The notes below the pieces were generated by a model. It was not told the DNA's origin and searched no databases. It worked only from the letters and a program-made list of their open reading frames with translations. A DNA stretch of 64,000 bases from Cycas panzhihuaensis (lineage: Eukaryota > Cycadophyta): assembly GCA_023213395.1 (NCBI GenBank), contig CM041465.1:131385741-131449740 (forward strand), given 5' to 3'. The translations under genes were made by a program, and so were the position numbers. Shown piece by piece: positions 36,893 to 49,000 of the stretch; position 1 is the stretch's first letter; each line of letters starts with the position of its first letter.

Positions 36893-37920
36893 GTAGATGT
36901 TTGTAGTTAGACACTTGGGGTGTAAACCAACACCTCCTCTGGCCTTTCCTCAGTCTCTCAGGGCATCACATCCCCTTCCACCAGCCTCTCTTCCTTTCAG
37001 AGTTCCTCCCCCTCCTCAAAGAGTTTGTCGTCATCTTCCAGGTCTAGGTCAATCCTTCCTATCTCAAGTTCCTCTTGGGGGCCTTCTTGCCTCTCTTGGT
37101 TTTGAGTTATTTTGGCCTCTCTCATTATACAGATTGATGATCTTCTCCCTCTTGTCTCCTCATAACATCCATCCTTTCCCTTGGACAGCTTTGTCAGAGG
37201 TGGCCTAGTCTTTTACAAGTTGAACACCTAATATTTTCCACTTCGTAGATCAAGGGTTGCTCCTTACTTTGATCATCGTAAGCAATCTTGACACAATCTG
37301 TAAGGGGTTGGTTAAACCTAACTAGTACATAAAATATGGCATTGATTAGTCTACTCCTATTCTTAGTGGCTAAATGAATGGCCAGAAGAGGACTAATAGC
37401 CTTCACTACCCCTTTTATGACATTTAGATCATATACCTATAAGGGTAGTCCCAACATTTACACATAGATTAATACCTATTTTATCACTAGCATTGATAGA
37501 TCAAAGTTCAAGTGCCATTTTTCTAGAAATAGAGCCTTTCTTCCAATCACCCGAGAGGACTTTAGAAGAATACTAACCATATCCTCTTGGTTAGCAAATT
37601 TAAACAAAATATATTTCCTTGATAGGGCTATCACCTCTACTGGGTTCCTAGTCTTCTACCTAGATCTAATCTAGCTTCATATGATATAAAGCCTAGGTCT
37701 AGGCTTTGAGAACTTGCCTACTAGGCTATTTTCCTAATGCTTTTCTATTCTCTCCAATATCTTCTTTGGTATAGGTATTATAATAGTCTGATCCTACTTG
37801 ATAGGTGTTATGTCACAGGTTTCAAGATCCTTATTTCTAATGGCCTCCAAATAGGTCCTTCCCAGAGAGGTATTTTGGATCTAGTTATGAGTTTTGGTTT
37901 CTTTATCCATTATTATTTTA
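36893..37920 (-). pseudogene. LINE D ORF1 (DUF4283 type with CCHC knuckle)
   Basis: It starts at ATG 37920 (MDKETKTHN, then a stop) followed by LGRTYLEAIRNKDLE and ENSLVGKFSKPRP, the conserved start of this family's ORF1. 37194-37406 carries NRSRLINAIFYVLVRF and the CCHC start CSTCKRLGHL. An acidic C-terminal tail (DLDLEDDDKLFEEGEEL) follows near 37030. ORF1 proteins bind LINE RNA. Stops and shifts make it inactive. Confidence 0.8.
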
Positions 37921-38471
37921 ACAACTAATAGTCACACAAAATAGTAAAAATACCTCCATACATAGCTTATTAGAATTCATAGAGCTCTCACTCGATACAC
38001 ATAGATTCTAGGCCAAGACTAGCCTCTGGTTTGAGTGCACCTCTTGTAAGTATCTGCAAATGTTAGCTCTATACATAGCTCTTCAGAGCGCGGTTGTTCG
38101 TCTTTCTTCCCTAGTTGATTCCCTTCCATCCACTGGCTATTCAGTCCCTCCATGCCTCTTATCCATTCTATTCTGGGGGCCGTGATCCCTTGTACCCCCC
38201 TTTGGGTTATCTACATCATCTTTACCGTGCGCCTCATGGCTCTGTCTCTCCCATGCTGTTTATGGCTAGAGACTGCTCGTGGATCTTCATGTAGGAAGAG
38301 CTACTCCTTGTTACATTACCAGAAGATGCCCTGCTCCTTCACACCTATCCAAGTTCTCTTTGTGTCTTCCATGATCGACCTGAGTGCTACAAACTTTGTC
38401 ACCAGCACTGCAAACCCTAGTAGAGCTGAAACTTCTTCCAATTACTATTCTTGGTAGAACTTTGTAAGAGA
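37921..38471 (-). other. LINE D 5' untranslated region
   Basis: About 550 bp upstream of ORF1, becoming GC-rich between 38050 and 38460, ending at the target-site duplication at 38472. Promoter elements of plant L1s lie here, but I see no defined motif. Confidence 0.7.
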
Positions 38472-38485
38472 AGAACACTTAACTT
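38472..38485. repeat. LINE D target-site duplication, 5' side copy
   Basis: Reads agaacacttaactt; partner at 24977-24990. Confidence 0.75.
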
Positions 38486-38532
38486 GAACAGTTTTGGGGT
38501 TATCTTATTTTTTTAATGCTTGTGGGATATAT

Positions 38533-38565
<33 letters not shown>

Positions 38566-41500
38566 TCTCTTGAATAATTTTATCCATATTTTTTGAGATA
38601 GGCATCTTAGTTTAACATTACTAGAATGTTGCTTTAAATCTATCTTACTATAAAAGTAAAAAATAAATTTTTAGATGAACAAGGAGATCATTTATTTTTT
38701 ATATTAATTTGCAATACGTGTGACCTTCGTCTAAGGATTGAGAGGTGTTTTTATGCTCCATTGTAGCCTTTGTCTTTAACTCTTCAAGCTCTATCTTTAA
38801 TTCTTCTTTTTCAGGTTTTATCTTTAGTTCTTCTTCTTCAACTTTTGTCTTTGTTTCAAGCTCTTAGTTTAGAATCATCATAAATAGAAAAGTTTGATTT
38901 AGGGCATTCAATTTCTTGATCCATTGGTATGTAAATAATATCTCTGCAACTGCTTGTATCTTTAAATCTTTTTTTCATTTCTTTGATTGTTTTTATAATA
39001 TTCATAAACAAGTATTCATTAAGGAATTTTTGTATTTCGACTTCTTTCAATGGACATCATTGTTTTATTTCATTGACTAAAGTTCCTAAAATCTTAGAAA
39101 AACACTAGCCTCAATATTTTTGATATAAGAAAATGATTTTTTTTGTATTTTTTATTAACATATTGGATAAGAGGGGACATAGTTGACAAGCTTAGACAAA
39201 CTTTTTTGAACTTAATATGAGACTTCCAAATATGATTAACTTTGTAACAAAATCTACTCTTCTAGCCTTACCATTTCCATTGATTAGAATGATTTGGCTT
39301 TCTCGACTGTAAATCCATCTTCTATTGCCCATGAACAAATTTAAAAAGATATTAGAATTTAAAAATGTAAATTTAGAGTCAAATTTTAAGAATGATAAGA
39401 CTAGAGTCTAATTTTCTTTCTTGTAGGTAAAGATAAGAAGTATTAAAAGAAATGTTTCTACATAAAACATGAGCAATAAGATAATAAAGAATTAGATGGA
39501 AGGTTTCAGAAATATATAAAGTAAATATCTGCTTTTAGAAACATGGTTACAAGTTTGAAAAATATGGGAAGAAGTACGAGACTATAAGAAAAATATGAAG
39601 GAAAATTTTAAGTAGAGTATGATAAAGAAACATTTTAAAAACTATAAGAAGGAATATTCAAGAGTGATTTAAATAGTTGAACTTTAAGTAAGAAATTATT
39701 CACCTCTTTTTAAACAATAAACTCTTCTTCACACCACATTTGCTAATAGTAGAATCTACCATGCTCTATAACTATATTAATTGCACTAGACTTATGTAGT
39801 CACACATTGTGGAAATGATATCAGAGTCTTGTCACATGTTTGTATTGTAGGTGGTGTACGATAATAGGCAACGAGTTGAAGATCATGAGTATTGAACAAA
39901 AACATGGTTATTAATTCCTCTCTTATACATAGGAGTAATAACAATTTCAATGCATCTGATATGAATATATTGAAATTTCTTTTATTTTATATATGTTTTA
40001 AAATTTTGAATATTTTTTTAAGGAAAACATTTATATCATAAAGTTGTATTTGATTTTAAGGGTATATTCAACATCATATATCTAAAACCTCAAAGATATT
40101 TTGAGACTTGAATATGAATATACATATTTATGAGAAATCTTAGGAGGATTCTAAGACTTAATTTTATCGTTAAGATTATTATTAGTTTTATATTCAACTG
40201 AATATTGAGCTATTTTAAATATATTAGATGCATTAGCATGAGAAAGTAAAACTAATCGTGATAAAGCCATTCTTTTAGATATATAGACTTGACTGTAAAT
40301 GTTGAACTTTGAATAAAAAGTTACTCATTTCTTTTGAAATAATAAACTCTTTTTACACCATGCTTATTGATAATAAAATTCACCATGCTTTGCAACTGTA
40401 TTAATTGCATTATACTTGTGTATTCACATGACATTCCTGGCCTTTAACTTGTTGCCTACTATCTTACATCACCTATAACCCAATCTCATGACAAGGCTCT
40501 GATACTAGATATGTACTTTTAGAAGACACTAAAATTAACAATTTTATTGATAATCTAAGTTTACAATGCTAACGGAGTAAATGTATCCCTAATTTCTCAA
40601 TGAATTTAAGAGATCTATATCTCTTCTGCATAGAGAATTATTACAAGAATTCAATGATTGAATATGTTATTTAGTGTCATTCATGTTGCTATAAAAATTT
40701 TATGTAAATATAGGCTTACTGATATACCTATACTCCCAGGTTGGTTAGACCTATAAATGAAGGTGGTCTAATGACAAGAACCTCTAACATGGATGTAGAA
40801 GGAGTTATATATGCTAGCTTAGGCATACCTGACAACTAGATTATTCAATATCAGAAGATGATATTGAAAGATATAAAAATTCACAGATAACTTAGAATAA
40901 CAGAAATTGAGTATAAAAAAGATAAAGATATAGTAAAATATATCTTTAAGAAATTTTTTATTGATATGCATTTTTTTTTATTACAATTGAATAAGGATGA
41001 TTATTCATTATCAATTGTTCTAGAGTTCTCTTTCCAAATAAGTTAAACAAAAAAAATTTAAATAATTTATTTGATAGTTAAATTTTTTTTTTTTAAGGAA
41101 CCTTGAAAGTCCTCTAATTTTTAGAAGAAAAAATCTAGTAACATGAAGGCAAGGATTTTAAATCAAGAGGTAGATGGCCATTTAAAGGACAATTCTGTAC
41201 TAGTAAATCAAAAGTTAATACTTATTATGCTAAACATGTATTTTGAGTAACCACTAACGAGTCTAAATTTCAATATGATATACAATACAACATGAGTTAA
41301 ACTATTTGTGCACATGAACAATTTTTGCAGAATAACATATAAATATTATAGGAGAAGAACTTGATAGTATAAATGCAAGCTTAGTAATATTAGTTTAATT
41401 CAAACATCAAACTAGAGGAGATTAAATTAAAGACATGGAATAAGATGGTGACGAAGAAGAAGAGGTAGAAATAACTACCTTAAAAGGTAAAAATAAAGTA

Positions 41501-41699
41501 GATATTTTTGAACTAGTTTTAGTAATAAAATTTAGAAAAAAGAAATCACAAGAACTATTATTCTAAGACATCAAGCTGCCGAGTAAAGAGCAAGCAAAAG
41601 TTTTATTTACTTCATTGATTTAGCCTAGAAATATTAATAATTTTTAGTTTGAAAATTGATTTTAAAAAAGGAGAAAGCTTCACTTTGAAAGTCGAAAGA
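38486..41699. other. AT-rich region with rearranged pararetrovirus or retroelement leader fragments
   Basis: No intact ORF. A minus-strand open stretch at 38856-39050 (64 residues, charged, MKEVEIQKFLNEYLFMNI) could be a coiled-coil fragment of unknown origin. A 130-bp imperfect direct repeat (39676-39808 and 40301-40432) and two tRNA-Met-type primer-site remnants in opposite orientation (39816-39828 plus, 40493-40508 minus) suggest a rearranged reverse-transcribing element. The adjacency to capsid-like sequence at 41700 makes a pararetrovirus the likelier source. Confidence 0.45.
39676..40508. repeat. Direct repeats followed by inverted primer-binding-site regions
   Basis: Direct repeat arms 39676-39808 and 40301-40432 share gttgaactt, aataaactctt and tattaattgca. 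After the first arm the plus strand reads tgatatcagagtc (39816-39828). After the second arm the homologous region runs backwards, so the minus strand reads ctagtatcagagcctt (40493-40508). Homology around the two primer sites extends about 60 bp (for example taggcaac in both). Confidence 0.7.
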
Positions 41700-42469
41700 A
41701 ATATTTTTTGAGTTGTTGAATTAAGCTTTATTCTTGATCTTGAAACTATTATTGACAAAGAAGTTGCCATAAGAGTATGGATTGGAAGGCTAGAATTAAT
41801 GTAAGTTGAGCAATGATGGAATAATCAACCATCTTTGAAGATGCATATAGACAAATATCCAATATAGTGTTACATTGGTGGACTTCTAGTAAAGTTGATG
41901 ATAGAGAAAATATTATAGCAGTAGGGTTGAATATTATATTTCGGTTAATGATTACATAAACATAATTCTATTTAGAAAGATCATTGTAGAAAGAAAATCT
42001 ACGAAGAAATTTAATAAAGATGAAACTTAGTGATTAGGAGATTTTGACACTTATTATAAGGAGTATTATAACAAGGTGTATAAATTATTGTTATACCATG
42101 ATCATCAAATAAAAATAAAATTTTTGATAAGCCTCCTTAATAATATTGGCAATCTACTTATTATTGATTTGTATAAATTTGAGGATGACATCAATTTAAA
42201 ATATTTTACTGATCTTTATGAGCTATGTTAAAACAAAATAAAACAATTATGTTCGATAAAGGTCAAGGCAAAAACATCAACACCAAATAAAATTGTATGC
42301 TAGTGGATTATACCCTAAACATAGTATCAACAGAAGCAAAAAGGAAGTAAAATATCTAGTAAGTATACTATTAAATAGGTTAAAAAATAATTCAGGCCTA
42401 CTTATCAAAGAATGTATTTAAGAGAAAGGAATACTATTAAGCCACGACCTTTATAAGCATGCTACATTT
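41700..42469 (+). pseudogene. Endogenous pararetrovirus (caulimovirid-like): capsid-region remnant, 5' part
   Basis: Degenerate plus-strand readings upstream of a CCHC knuckle include a tryptophan-containing VLHWWTSSKVDD stretch near 41865 and a Lys-rich run near 42330-42430. A basic region just before the knuckle is usual in caulimovirid capsid proteins. The knuckle itself is completed only after 48573, on the other side of LINE F. Stops are frequent in all frames. Assignment rests mainly on continuity with the zinc knuckle and the RT at 49560-50160. A gypsy element is the main alternative. Confidence 0.55.
42460..42469. repeat. LINE F target-site duplication, 3' side copy
   Basis: tgctacattt, repeated at 48563-48572. 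Confidence 0.85.
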
Positions 42470-43019
42470 TTTACTTTTTTTGATTTGGTAAAAAATAGAA
42501 GGGGTTTTTATAAGGGCCCCAAACCTTTTACAGGATCTGTCATTTGGCTATAAATGAGAGGGCTATGATAAGCCCATGGCTTATGTGGTCTCAAATCATC
42601 CTACCCACACTAATCCTAAAATGCCATGTCAAGCCTAATGGCTAGCTTAACCCTCCACCTGAGTTAATATATCCATTCTATCGAGACTTAGAAGTTCCTC
42701 TAGGAAGTCTTCCTTTCAAACTTTCTTACACTTGTTCAAAACTACCTAGTTGGCCAACTAATTAGCTACATCATTTTTTTCTCTGTATGCATGACTAATC
42801 TAAAATCCCTCCTTTGCCTTTAGAACCTCTTGAGCATCCCTCACCATCTCCTCATTTTGCCAATCAGCCTTGGTATCCCCTCTAAGGATCCTAATCACAT
42901 TCATCAAGTCTCCTTCGATTTCCACCCTGTTTAGGTCATCCTCATCAACCATAAAAATTGCTTTCTACATCACCTTCAAATTGGCCATATGATTTGTTTA
43001 TTGGCAATAATATTCTGCA

Positions 43020-46000
43020 AAAGGCCACCTAACTCTGCCATCTGGGTATCTGCATAATCCACCCCACTAGTTTCACCTGGATTTCCTTTTGCAGCCCCAT
43101 CAAAATTGATTTAAACCTAATTATCTTTAGGCGGGCACCACCTGTAATCCCTTCTCCTAGTTTCTGTAATATTTGGTCTATTAATGCCCCAATAATCAAT
43201 GATCCTGCCCTCCCTTTCTGACATACCTTCCTCTTTCACATGTCTGACATATTCTAGTGTTGTTACTCATATCGTCTCAAAGATTCTAATCTTATCCATC
43301 TCTTTACCCTCGAATATTATTCTATTTCTTTCCTTCTAGATATTCCAAATCACCATTGATGGTATAATTTTCCAAAGTGATCCCAAAGTCTTACTTCTAA
43401 AAGGAGATATCCACACCCTCCATAGTTCTTCTAGAGACCTAGGGTTGACCCTTATGATCCTAAATTTAACCTAGATATAGGCCCAAATACTACTGGAGAG
43501 GGAGTAATGACTATTAATGTGGTTTAAAGTCTCCTCGTCCTTCTTATATAAAACACACCTACTTGGCATAGTGAACTCGCGCCTATGAAGATTATCCACC
43601 ATTAGGATTTTATTCCTCAGGTAAAGCCACCAAAAGACTGCCACCTTTGGAATAAGACCCAGCTTCCACACTACATTCAATAGGGGATTCATAACTAAAC
43701 CTGCTTCCGAGCATAAGGCTAAATAGCCTTGTTTGATAGTGTATTCCCCCAATGGGGAGATGGCCCATATAATCATATCTACCTTTGGGTTTTTCGATAT
43801 GTAACATTGGTCCAACTCCTTCTTCAATGCTGTAATATTTTCCCCTCTTCCTGGGGTCACTTCTAACTCCTCAAAGGATCTCCATATTCTATGTCTGCCT
43901 TGACCATCCCAGTAATCTACCACCTTGATGTCGAATTTCTCTTCACAGTCTGTCTACAAAATACCAAGGCTAGGCTTTTCTTTCAAAGTATAATTTCTGC
44001 ACCATTTATCCTCCTAGAAATTTATAGTTTCCCCATCTCCAAGCTTCCATCTTAAGCCAGATAACATAATAGGCCTATCTTGAACTAAACCCCTCCAAAT
44101 CGGGGATCTATGAGCCACTCCTGCCTCTACTTTTAAGAAATGATTACCCCTCAGATATTTATTGGAGATAATTTTACCCTAATGACTTTTAGGTTCCTCA
44201 TCAATCTCCATCTTAATTTAGCCACCATAGGGTCTATTAAAAGGATCCAACCTTCTAAGATTTAGCCCCCCTGCCTATATGGGGGTACACACCTTATCTT
44301 AGTCTACCAAATAGATTCTATATTTTTCCTCTATCTCGGACTAAAGGAACCTTTTATAGATACCTTCCAATATCAATAATACTCTGTTAGGGACCCTAAA
44401 GGTAAATATCATATACACAGGGATTCTTTGCAAAGAGGTAGCCACCAGATGAATCTTTTTTGCTTAACTAAGGAGGGTTCCTTTCTATCCCGCCAACTTC
44501 TTTTGTATTCTATCCACAACAGGGTTCTAGAGTTCTTCACTCATATTCTCAACAAACAGAGGCATCCCAAGATATCTAGATGGGAGAGTCCTGATAGGGA
44601 TTCTCAACTCCCTGCTAATCCTTCTTTGCAGTCTCTGATGAGTATTTATAAAAAAGATAGAGTTTTTTTTCAAATTTATTTTTTGATTCGTGGCTCTCTC
44701 ATAAGAAAGCAAACTAACCTTAAAGGCCTTAGCTTCCCCTGTAACAACCTTCCCTAAAAAAATATTATCATCAACAAACTAGTGTTGAACAATATTGTCA
44801 ATGCTTGACGTGGGCTTTAACCCTGGCACCTATCCTTTTCTTCTAGCCTCTTCCACCACTCTCCCAAGGATCTCCACCATAATGATAAATAAATAGGGTG
44901 AGAGCAGGTCTCCTTGTCTTAATCCTCTACACCCAGGGAAAAAATGTGTCGAGGAGCCATTTATTAGGACTGAATAATGAGGTTTAGATATATAATTTTC
45001 CATCCACCCTCTCCAAACCTCATCAAATCCAAAAGCCTTAAGACATTCCAACAACCAATCCTAAGCCACCTTATCGCAAGCTTTTAACATGCCAGTTTTT
45101 AGTATCATACCAACTTCTTTCCTTTGATTAACCGAATGGATTGTCTTATGGACCAAAATGATGCTATCGATAATTTGTCTACCCTACATAAAACCATCCT
45201 GGTTTGGAGAGATAATGAGGGGTAGGAATTTCTTAAGTCTATTAACTAATAGTTTTACCAAGATTTTATATTTGACATTACAAAGACTTATCAGTTTATA
45301 CTCCTCCATATCTTTTACTTTATCTTTCTTAGGGATTAACACCAGGAAAGTATCCTACCACTCTTTAAGAATTGTTCTCTTCTCGTAGAATTCATCCAAA
45401 GTTGCTTTTAGGTCCTCCCTAATAATATCCTAGAATTCTTGAAAGATACCTGGGGGGAACCCACTTGGACCAGGGGCCTTATACCTCCCCATGGAAAAGA
45501 GGGCCTTCTCCACTTCCTCCATCGAGAAAGGTTCACACAACCATCTATTTTGGTCCTATTTGATCAACTTAGGAGTATATCCTATCATATCCATCCTCAA
45601 CTCCTGATCTTGGTATCTACTCTTCTAAAAAATGTTCTTGGAGTAGTCCATAACTATGCCTTTAAGGTCCTCTTCCATCTCTACCTCTTCTCTGTTGTTT
45701 CTTAATTTATTTACCCTATTATATGGTCTATGTTTCAAAGCTATCATATGAAAGAATTTAATATATTTATCCCCCTCTATAAGTTAGAGGGCCCTCAACT
45801 TCTACTTCTAATGTATTTCTTCCTTTGCTATGACCTCTTTTAGGTTCTTGACAGTTATTCATTCCTTTTGATCAAGTAGGAGAGACCTACCTTCTACCCA
45901 GATTCTTCCCTCAATTTCTTTTAAGTCCTTGAGAATTTGGATTTTTGATTCAAAGATGTTTCCAAAAACCTCTTTATTTCACACCTTTAACTGCCTTTTT

Positions 46001-46851
46001 ACCCAATTTAATTTTTTTGAGAATCTAAACATAGCATATCCCTCAAGTGGAGTACTCCACTATTATTTAATCTGTTCTCTAAGATCTAGGTGTTTAATCC
46101 ATATAAGTTCAAACCTAAACGACACTCCATGGTGTTTTCCCATAGGTTTGAATTCCAACAACAATGGAGAGTAGTCAGATGCCACCTTTGGGAGGGCATC
46201 AAGTTTGATATCTTCATAAAGATAGGCCCACTCATAATTTATCAGTACTCTATTTAGCCTTATCTGGATATTTTTATCTCCTATTCTTCTATTCGACCAA
46301 GTGCACTTTGCTCCTCTCAAAGGGATGTCCATCAGTCCACCCCTTTGAAGGAAGTCTCCTAAATTAGTCATACTTCTTGACCAACCCTCTAGGCCCCCTA
46401 TCTTTTCTTCTAGGGTCAGGGCCGTATTTAGGTCACCCATAACTAACCAAGGAACTTTCCAATCTTTATGAATTTCCATAATCCTATCCTATAGGAGATT
46501 TCTACCTTCCATCATTGTTGGAGCATATATATTAGTGACGAGCCATTGTACTTTCGATCTTAGGCATGTAAAGCATGCCATCATGAAGTGAGCTTCTTGT
46601 ATCATCCCAATACCTTCCCAAGCTTTTGGGTTCTAGAGAATAGCCATGCCTCCAGAACCTAGAGAACCTTCTTTAGCCAACATCTCCCCTATCCTCCATA
46701 TCTTATTTTTCATCTCAATTCCTTTATCTTTATCTAATTTAGTCTCTTATAGCAAGATAATATCCCCTTCCAATCTAGCTCTTAAATTTTTAACAATTCT
46801 TTGCTTCGAGGGGGCATTTAGGCCCTTGATATTCTAGGATATCAACCTCAT
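43020..46851 (-). pseudogene. LINE F ORF2: endonuclease, RT, zf-RVT, RNase H
   Basis: It starts at ATG 46851 with the endonuclease signature NIKGLNAPSKQR; the expected Trp before it is a TAG. 46063-46479 is open and carries VPWLVMGDLNTAL, the CTWSNRRIGDKNIQIRLNRVL block and SDYSPLLLEF, all typical of the L1 AP-endonuclease. RT follows (45900-44500) with RQGDLLSPYLF near 44920, intact FVDD near 44770 and LPSRYLGMPLF near 44575. 43471-43923 gives the linker, WKLGLIPKVAVFWWLYLRNKI and a weakened zf-RVT motif (CVLYKKDEETLNHINSHY). RNase H has NFDGAAKGNPGE near 43100. It is dead through stops at several Trp and Gln codons. Confidence 0.9.
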
Positions 46852-46879
46852 ATCCTTCGATGGCACCCCCGACTATGTA

Positions 46880-48142
46880 CAGGGATCACCTCTTACTTCT
46901 CAAGAATGGTCCTTCATTTACCCCATCCTTTAGGGTTCTCTAAAACACTTGATCAATTTGAGAGATAGTCTCCCTTTCACGAATAATTCTTCTAGGTGGC
47001 CTACTGACCCTCCTTTCACTCCCCAAGTTTGGTCCCTTCCTTTGACCTGATAGGTTCTCCTGTAGCCCTTTTCCTTTTGCTATCCATATTCGGTCTACAA
47101 TGGTTGATCCTTCTTGCCCTTCTCACTTAGGAGGAGCTTCCTCCTTATGCCCTTAGCCTTCAGTGACTTGGGTTCCCCTCCCCCTCTGCTCTATGGGCTC
47201 ACTCTCCTGAGCCTTTGGCTGCTCCTTATCCTCTCCTTCCTTAGAGAGGGAGTCCTCTTCCTTCCAATTAATAAATACTCATACCTTGCATGCCTCTTCT
47301 TGGGGGTTTCCTTCGTGTCTACTCCTTTGGGGCTCTGGTTCCCCTACTTCCTCTTTTGGACCTTCGGGTATACTTAGGTCCTCCTTCTCATCCTCTATTT
47401 TTTTTAGGTCTCCCGGGCAATTTAGTGGGAGATGCCCCAAGCTTAGGCACCTAGAGTGTCTAAAATTTTCAATGTCATATGTCAGTTTCTGGAGAAAATT
47501 CCATCCTTCAGATTCAATCCTCACCTCGCTTGGGTGTCTTTTATCTAATCTTACCAGAACATAAAATCTGGCATTTATTAAACCAATTCTATTTTTTATG
47601 GTTGAGTTAATAGCCAACATAGGGCTTATTGCTCTTGCCACACCTTTAATCACATCCAAGTTCTAGAAGCACAATGGAAGACCTGGCATCTAGACCCAAA
47701 TTGGGGCCTACTTGATAATTGGTACTGAAGGGTCAAAGTCTAGATGCTACTTCTCCAATGTAACTGCTTTCTGACCTAGCATCTAAGGAGATTTTAGCAT
47801 GACACCTATCATTTCTTCTTGATTGGAAAACTTGTATAAAATGCAACCTTTCAACATGGCCATAACCTCAATCATATTCTTTGCTCTCTATTTAACCCCA
47901 AGCCTTTTTCTGATAATATCATCTAGTCCAGGTATGGGCCTCGAGAACCTACCTACTAGGCAGTTCTCCCAATGTTTCTCTGTCTTGTCTACTAGTTCTT
48001 CTGGAACAGGTATTTTAATTAGGTTATCTTATATGATTGGGTTTATCTCGTATGTGTCTTCATCTCCATTTTTCAGTGCATTGCAATAGGTCCTTCCCAG
48101 AGGGGGAAGTAGAGTCTAGTTTGTTGGATATATTTCCTCCAT
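46880..48142 (-). pseudogene. LINE F ORF1 (DUF4283 type with CCHC knuckle)
   Basis: ATG at 48142 begins MEEIYPTN, followed by LGRTYCNALKNGDEDTYEI and VDKTEKHWENCLVGRFSRP. The middle holds MIEVMAMLKGCILYKFSNQEE, the DUF4283 core. 47279-47659 carries LINARFYVLVRLD and the knuckle HSRCLSLGHLPLNC, in which the first Cys is His. A Glu/Pro-rich tail follows. The protein would coat LINE RNA. Stops interrupt it. Confidence 0.83.
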
Positions 48143-48562
48143 TTTATAATAGACTATTTGTTGCTCACTGCTTACAACTAAACAAAACTTACGAATAACA
48201 CACCTGGAACACAAGTTCTCCACACATAACCTTCATGCATAGAATCTTCTCTATAGAGTCATCCACTCTGACACCATTCTCCTGGGGTTTCTGCATAGAG
48301 CAGCCTACCTTTTGTGTCTTGAATATGAAGAGTTCATCCCTCATTGCTAATAGAGAGCCATCACAAAGGTGAAGGGATGAGAAATCTTCATATTTGCACT
48401 GTCTCCTCATGCTCCCAGCTCAGACCTCATTCGTCCATCCACCACTAAGATAGAGCTCATGATTCCATCACATCTGCACCATCCTGAGGGCACCCATATG
48501 AGTCATATTGCCAGTCTCCTTGCATTGAGAGCCTACTGGAAACCCTGACAGATGAGAGATTG
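48143..48562 (-). other. LINE F 5' untranslated region
   Basis: About 420 bp between ORF1 and the 5' target-site duplication, less AT-rich than its surroundings. Minus-strand open frame 48189-48410 lies inside it and shows no known domain. Confidence 0.7.
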
Positions 48563-48572
48563 TGCTACATTT
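48563..48572. repeat. LINE F target-site duplication, 5' side copy
   Basis: tgctacattt, identical to 42460-42469. Confidence 0.85.
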
Positions 48573-49000
48573 GTAGTCAGTAAGGACATTTGAGTAAATA
48601 CTTATCCAACAAAAATCTCATATAGAGGAAAGAAATTATTTAAATATTTAGAAGCAACAATGGAATGGGAAATTTAATAGAATAACCCAAATGAAGATGT
48701 TAAACTCTATGTCATAGATTAATCAAAAGTTATCAAGATGATACAACTAGATTTTATCTATGATGATCTTGAAGATGAAAATGAAGGAAGCTACATATCC
48801 TCCAATGAAGAAAGAAGTTCTAGTATAACTTTTGACATAGAGGACATAAGGCTCACTGAGAATCCTTTTACTGATCAAACTTCATTTATAAATCCTTTAG
48901 TTTTCTTTGTTTGGATAACAATTTCAACTTTTTCAATTTTGTTTTACTTTTTACTGATGAAGTTCAACTTCTGAAAAAAACTATTAATGTCATAAAACTT
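48573..49000 (+). pseudogene. Endogenous pararetrovirus: capsid zinc knuckle (second part) and downstream acidic region
   Basis: Directly after LINE F the frame resumes within the CCHC knuckle; the last Cys position appears to be Tyr. An acidic open stretch at 48738-48974 (DDLEDENEGSYISSNEE) fits the acidic tail that follows the knuckle in caulimovirid capsid proteins. Its function as a capsid tail is inferred from position. Confidence 0.6.

Larger units (their letters stand above)
24991..38471 (-). mobile_element. LINE D: full-length L1-type element interrupted by Copia-2
   Basis: The plus strand starts with a T run and gattaggtac (the 3' A tail and terminus) and ends with a GC-rich 5' UTR at 38471, flanked by a 14-bp duplication. 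Removing Copia-2 and its ctaac duplication leaves about 5.8 kb, comparable with LINE F (6.1 kb). Minus order: 5' UTR, ORF1 (ATG at 37920), a partial endonuclease, RT with an internal duplication, zf-RVT, RNase H. It joins cleanly across Copia-2 in the segment between zf-RVT and RNase H. Confidence 0.9.
42470..48562 (-). mobile_element. LINE F: full-length L1-type element inserted in the pararetrovirus
   Basis: It is flanked by a perfect 10-bp duplication, tgctacattt. The plus strand begins with a T-rich tail remnant and gatttggtaaaaaat, the family 3' terminus, and ends in a 5' UTR. Length is 6,093 bp. Minus order: 5' UTR, ORF1, endonuclease, RT, zf-RVT, RNase H, making it the best complete layout of the family here. 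It interrupts the pararetrovirus between the first two Cys codons of the capsid knuckle. Confidence 0.93.

Noticed and set aside
36897-37208. 103-residue plus-strand Pro-rich frame
   Set aside because: It is antisense to the acidic tail of LINE D ORF1.
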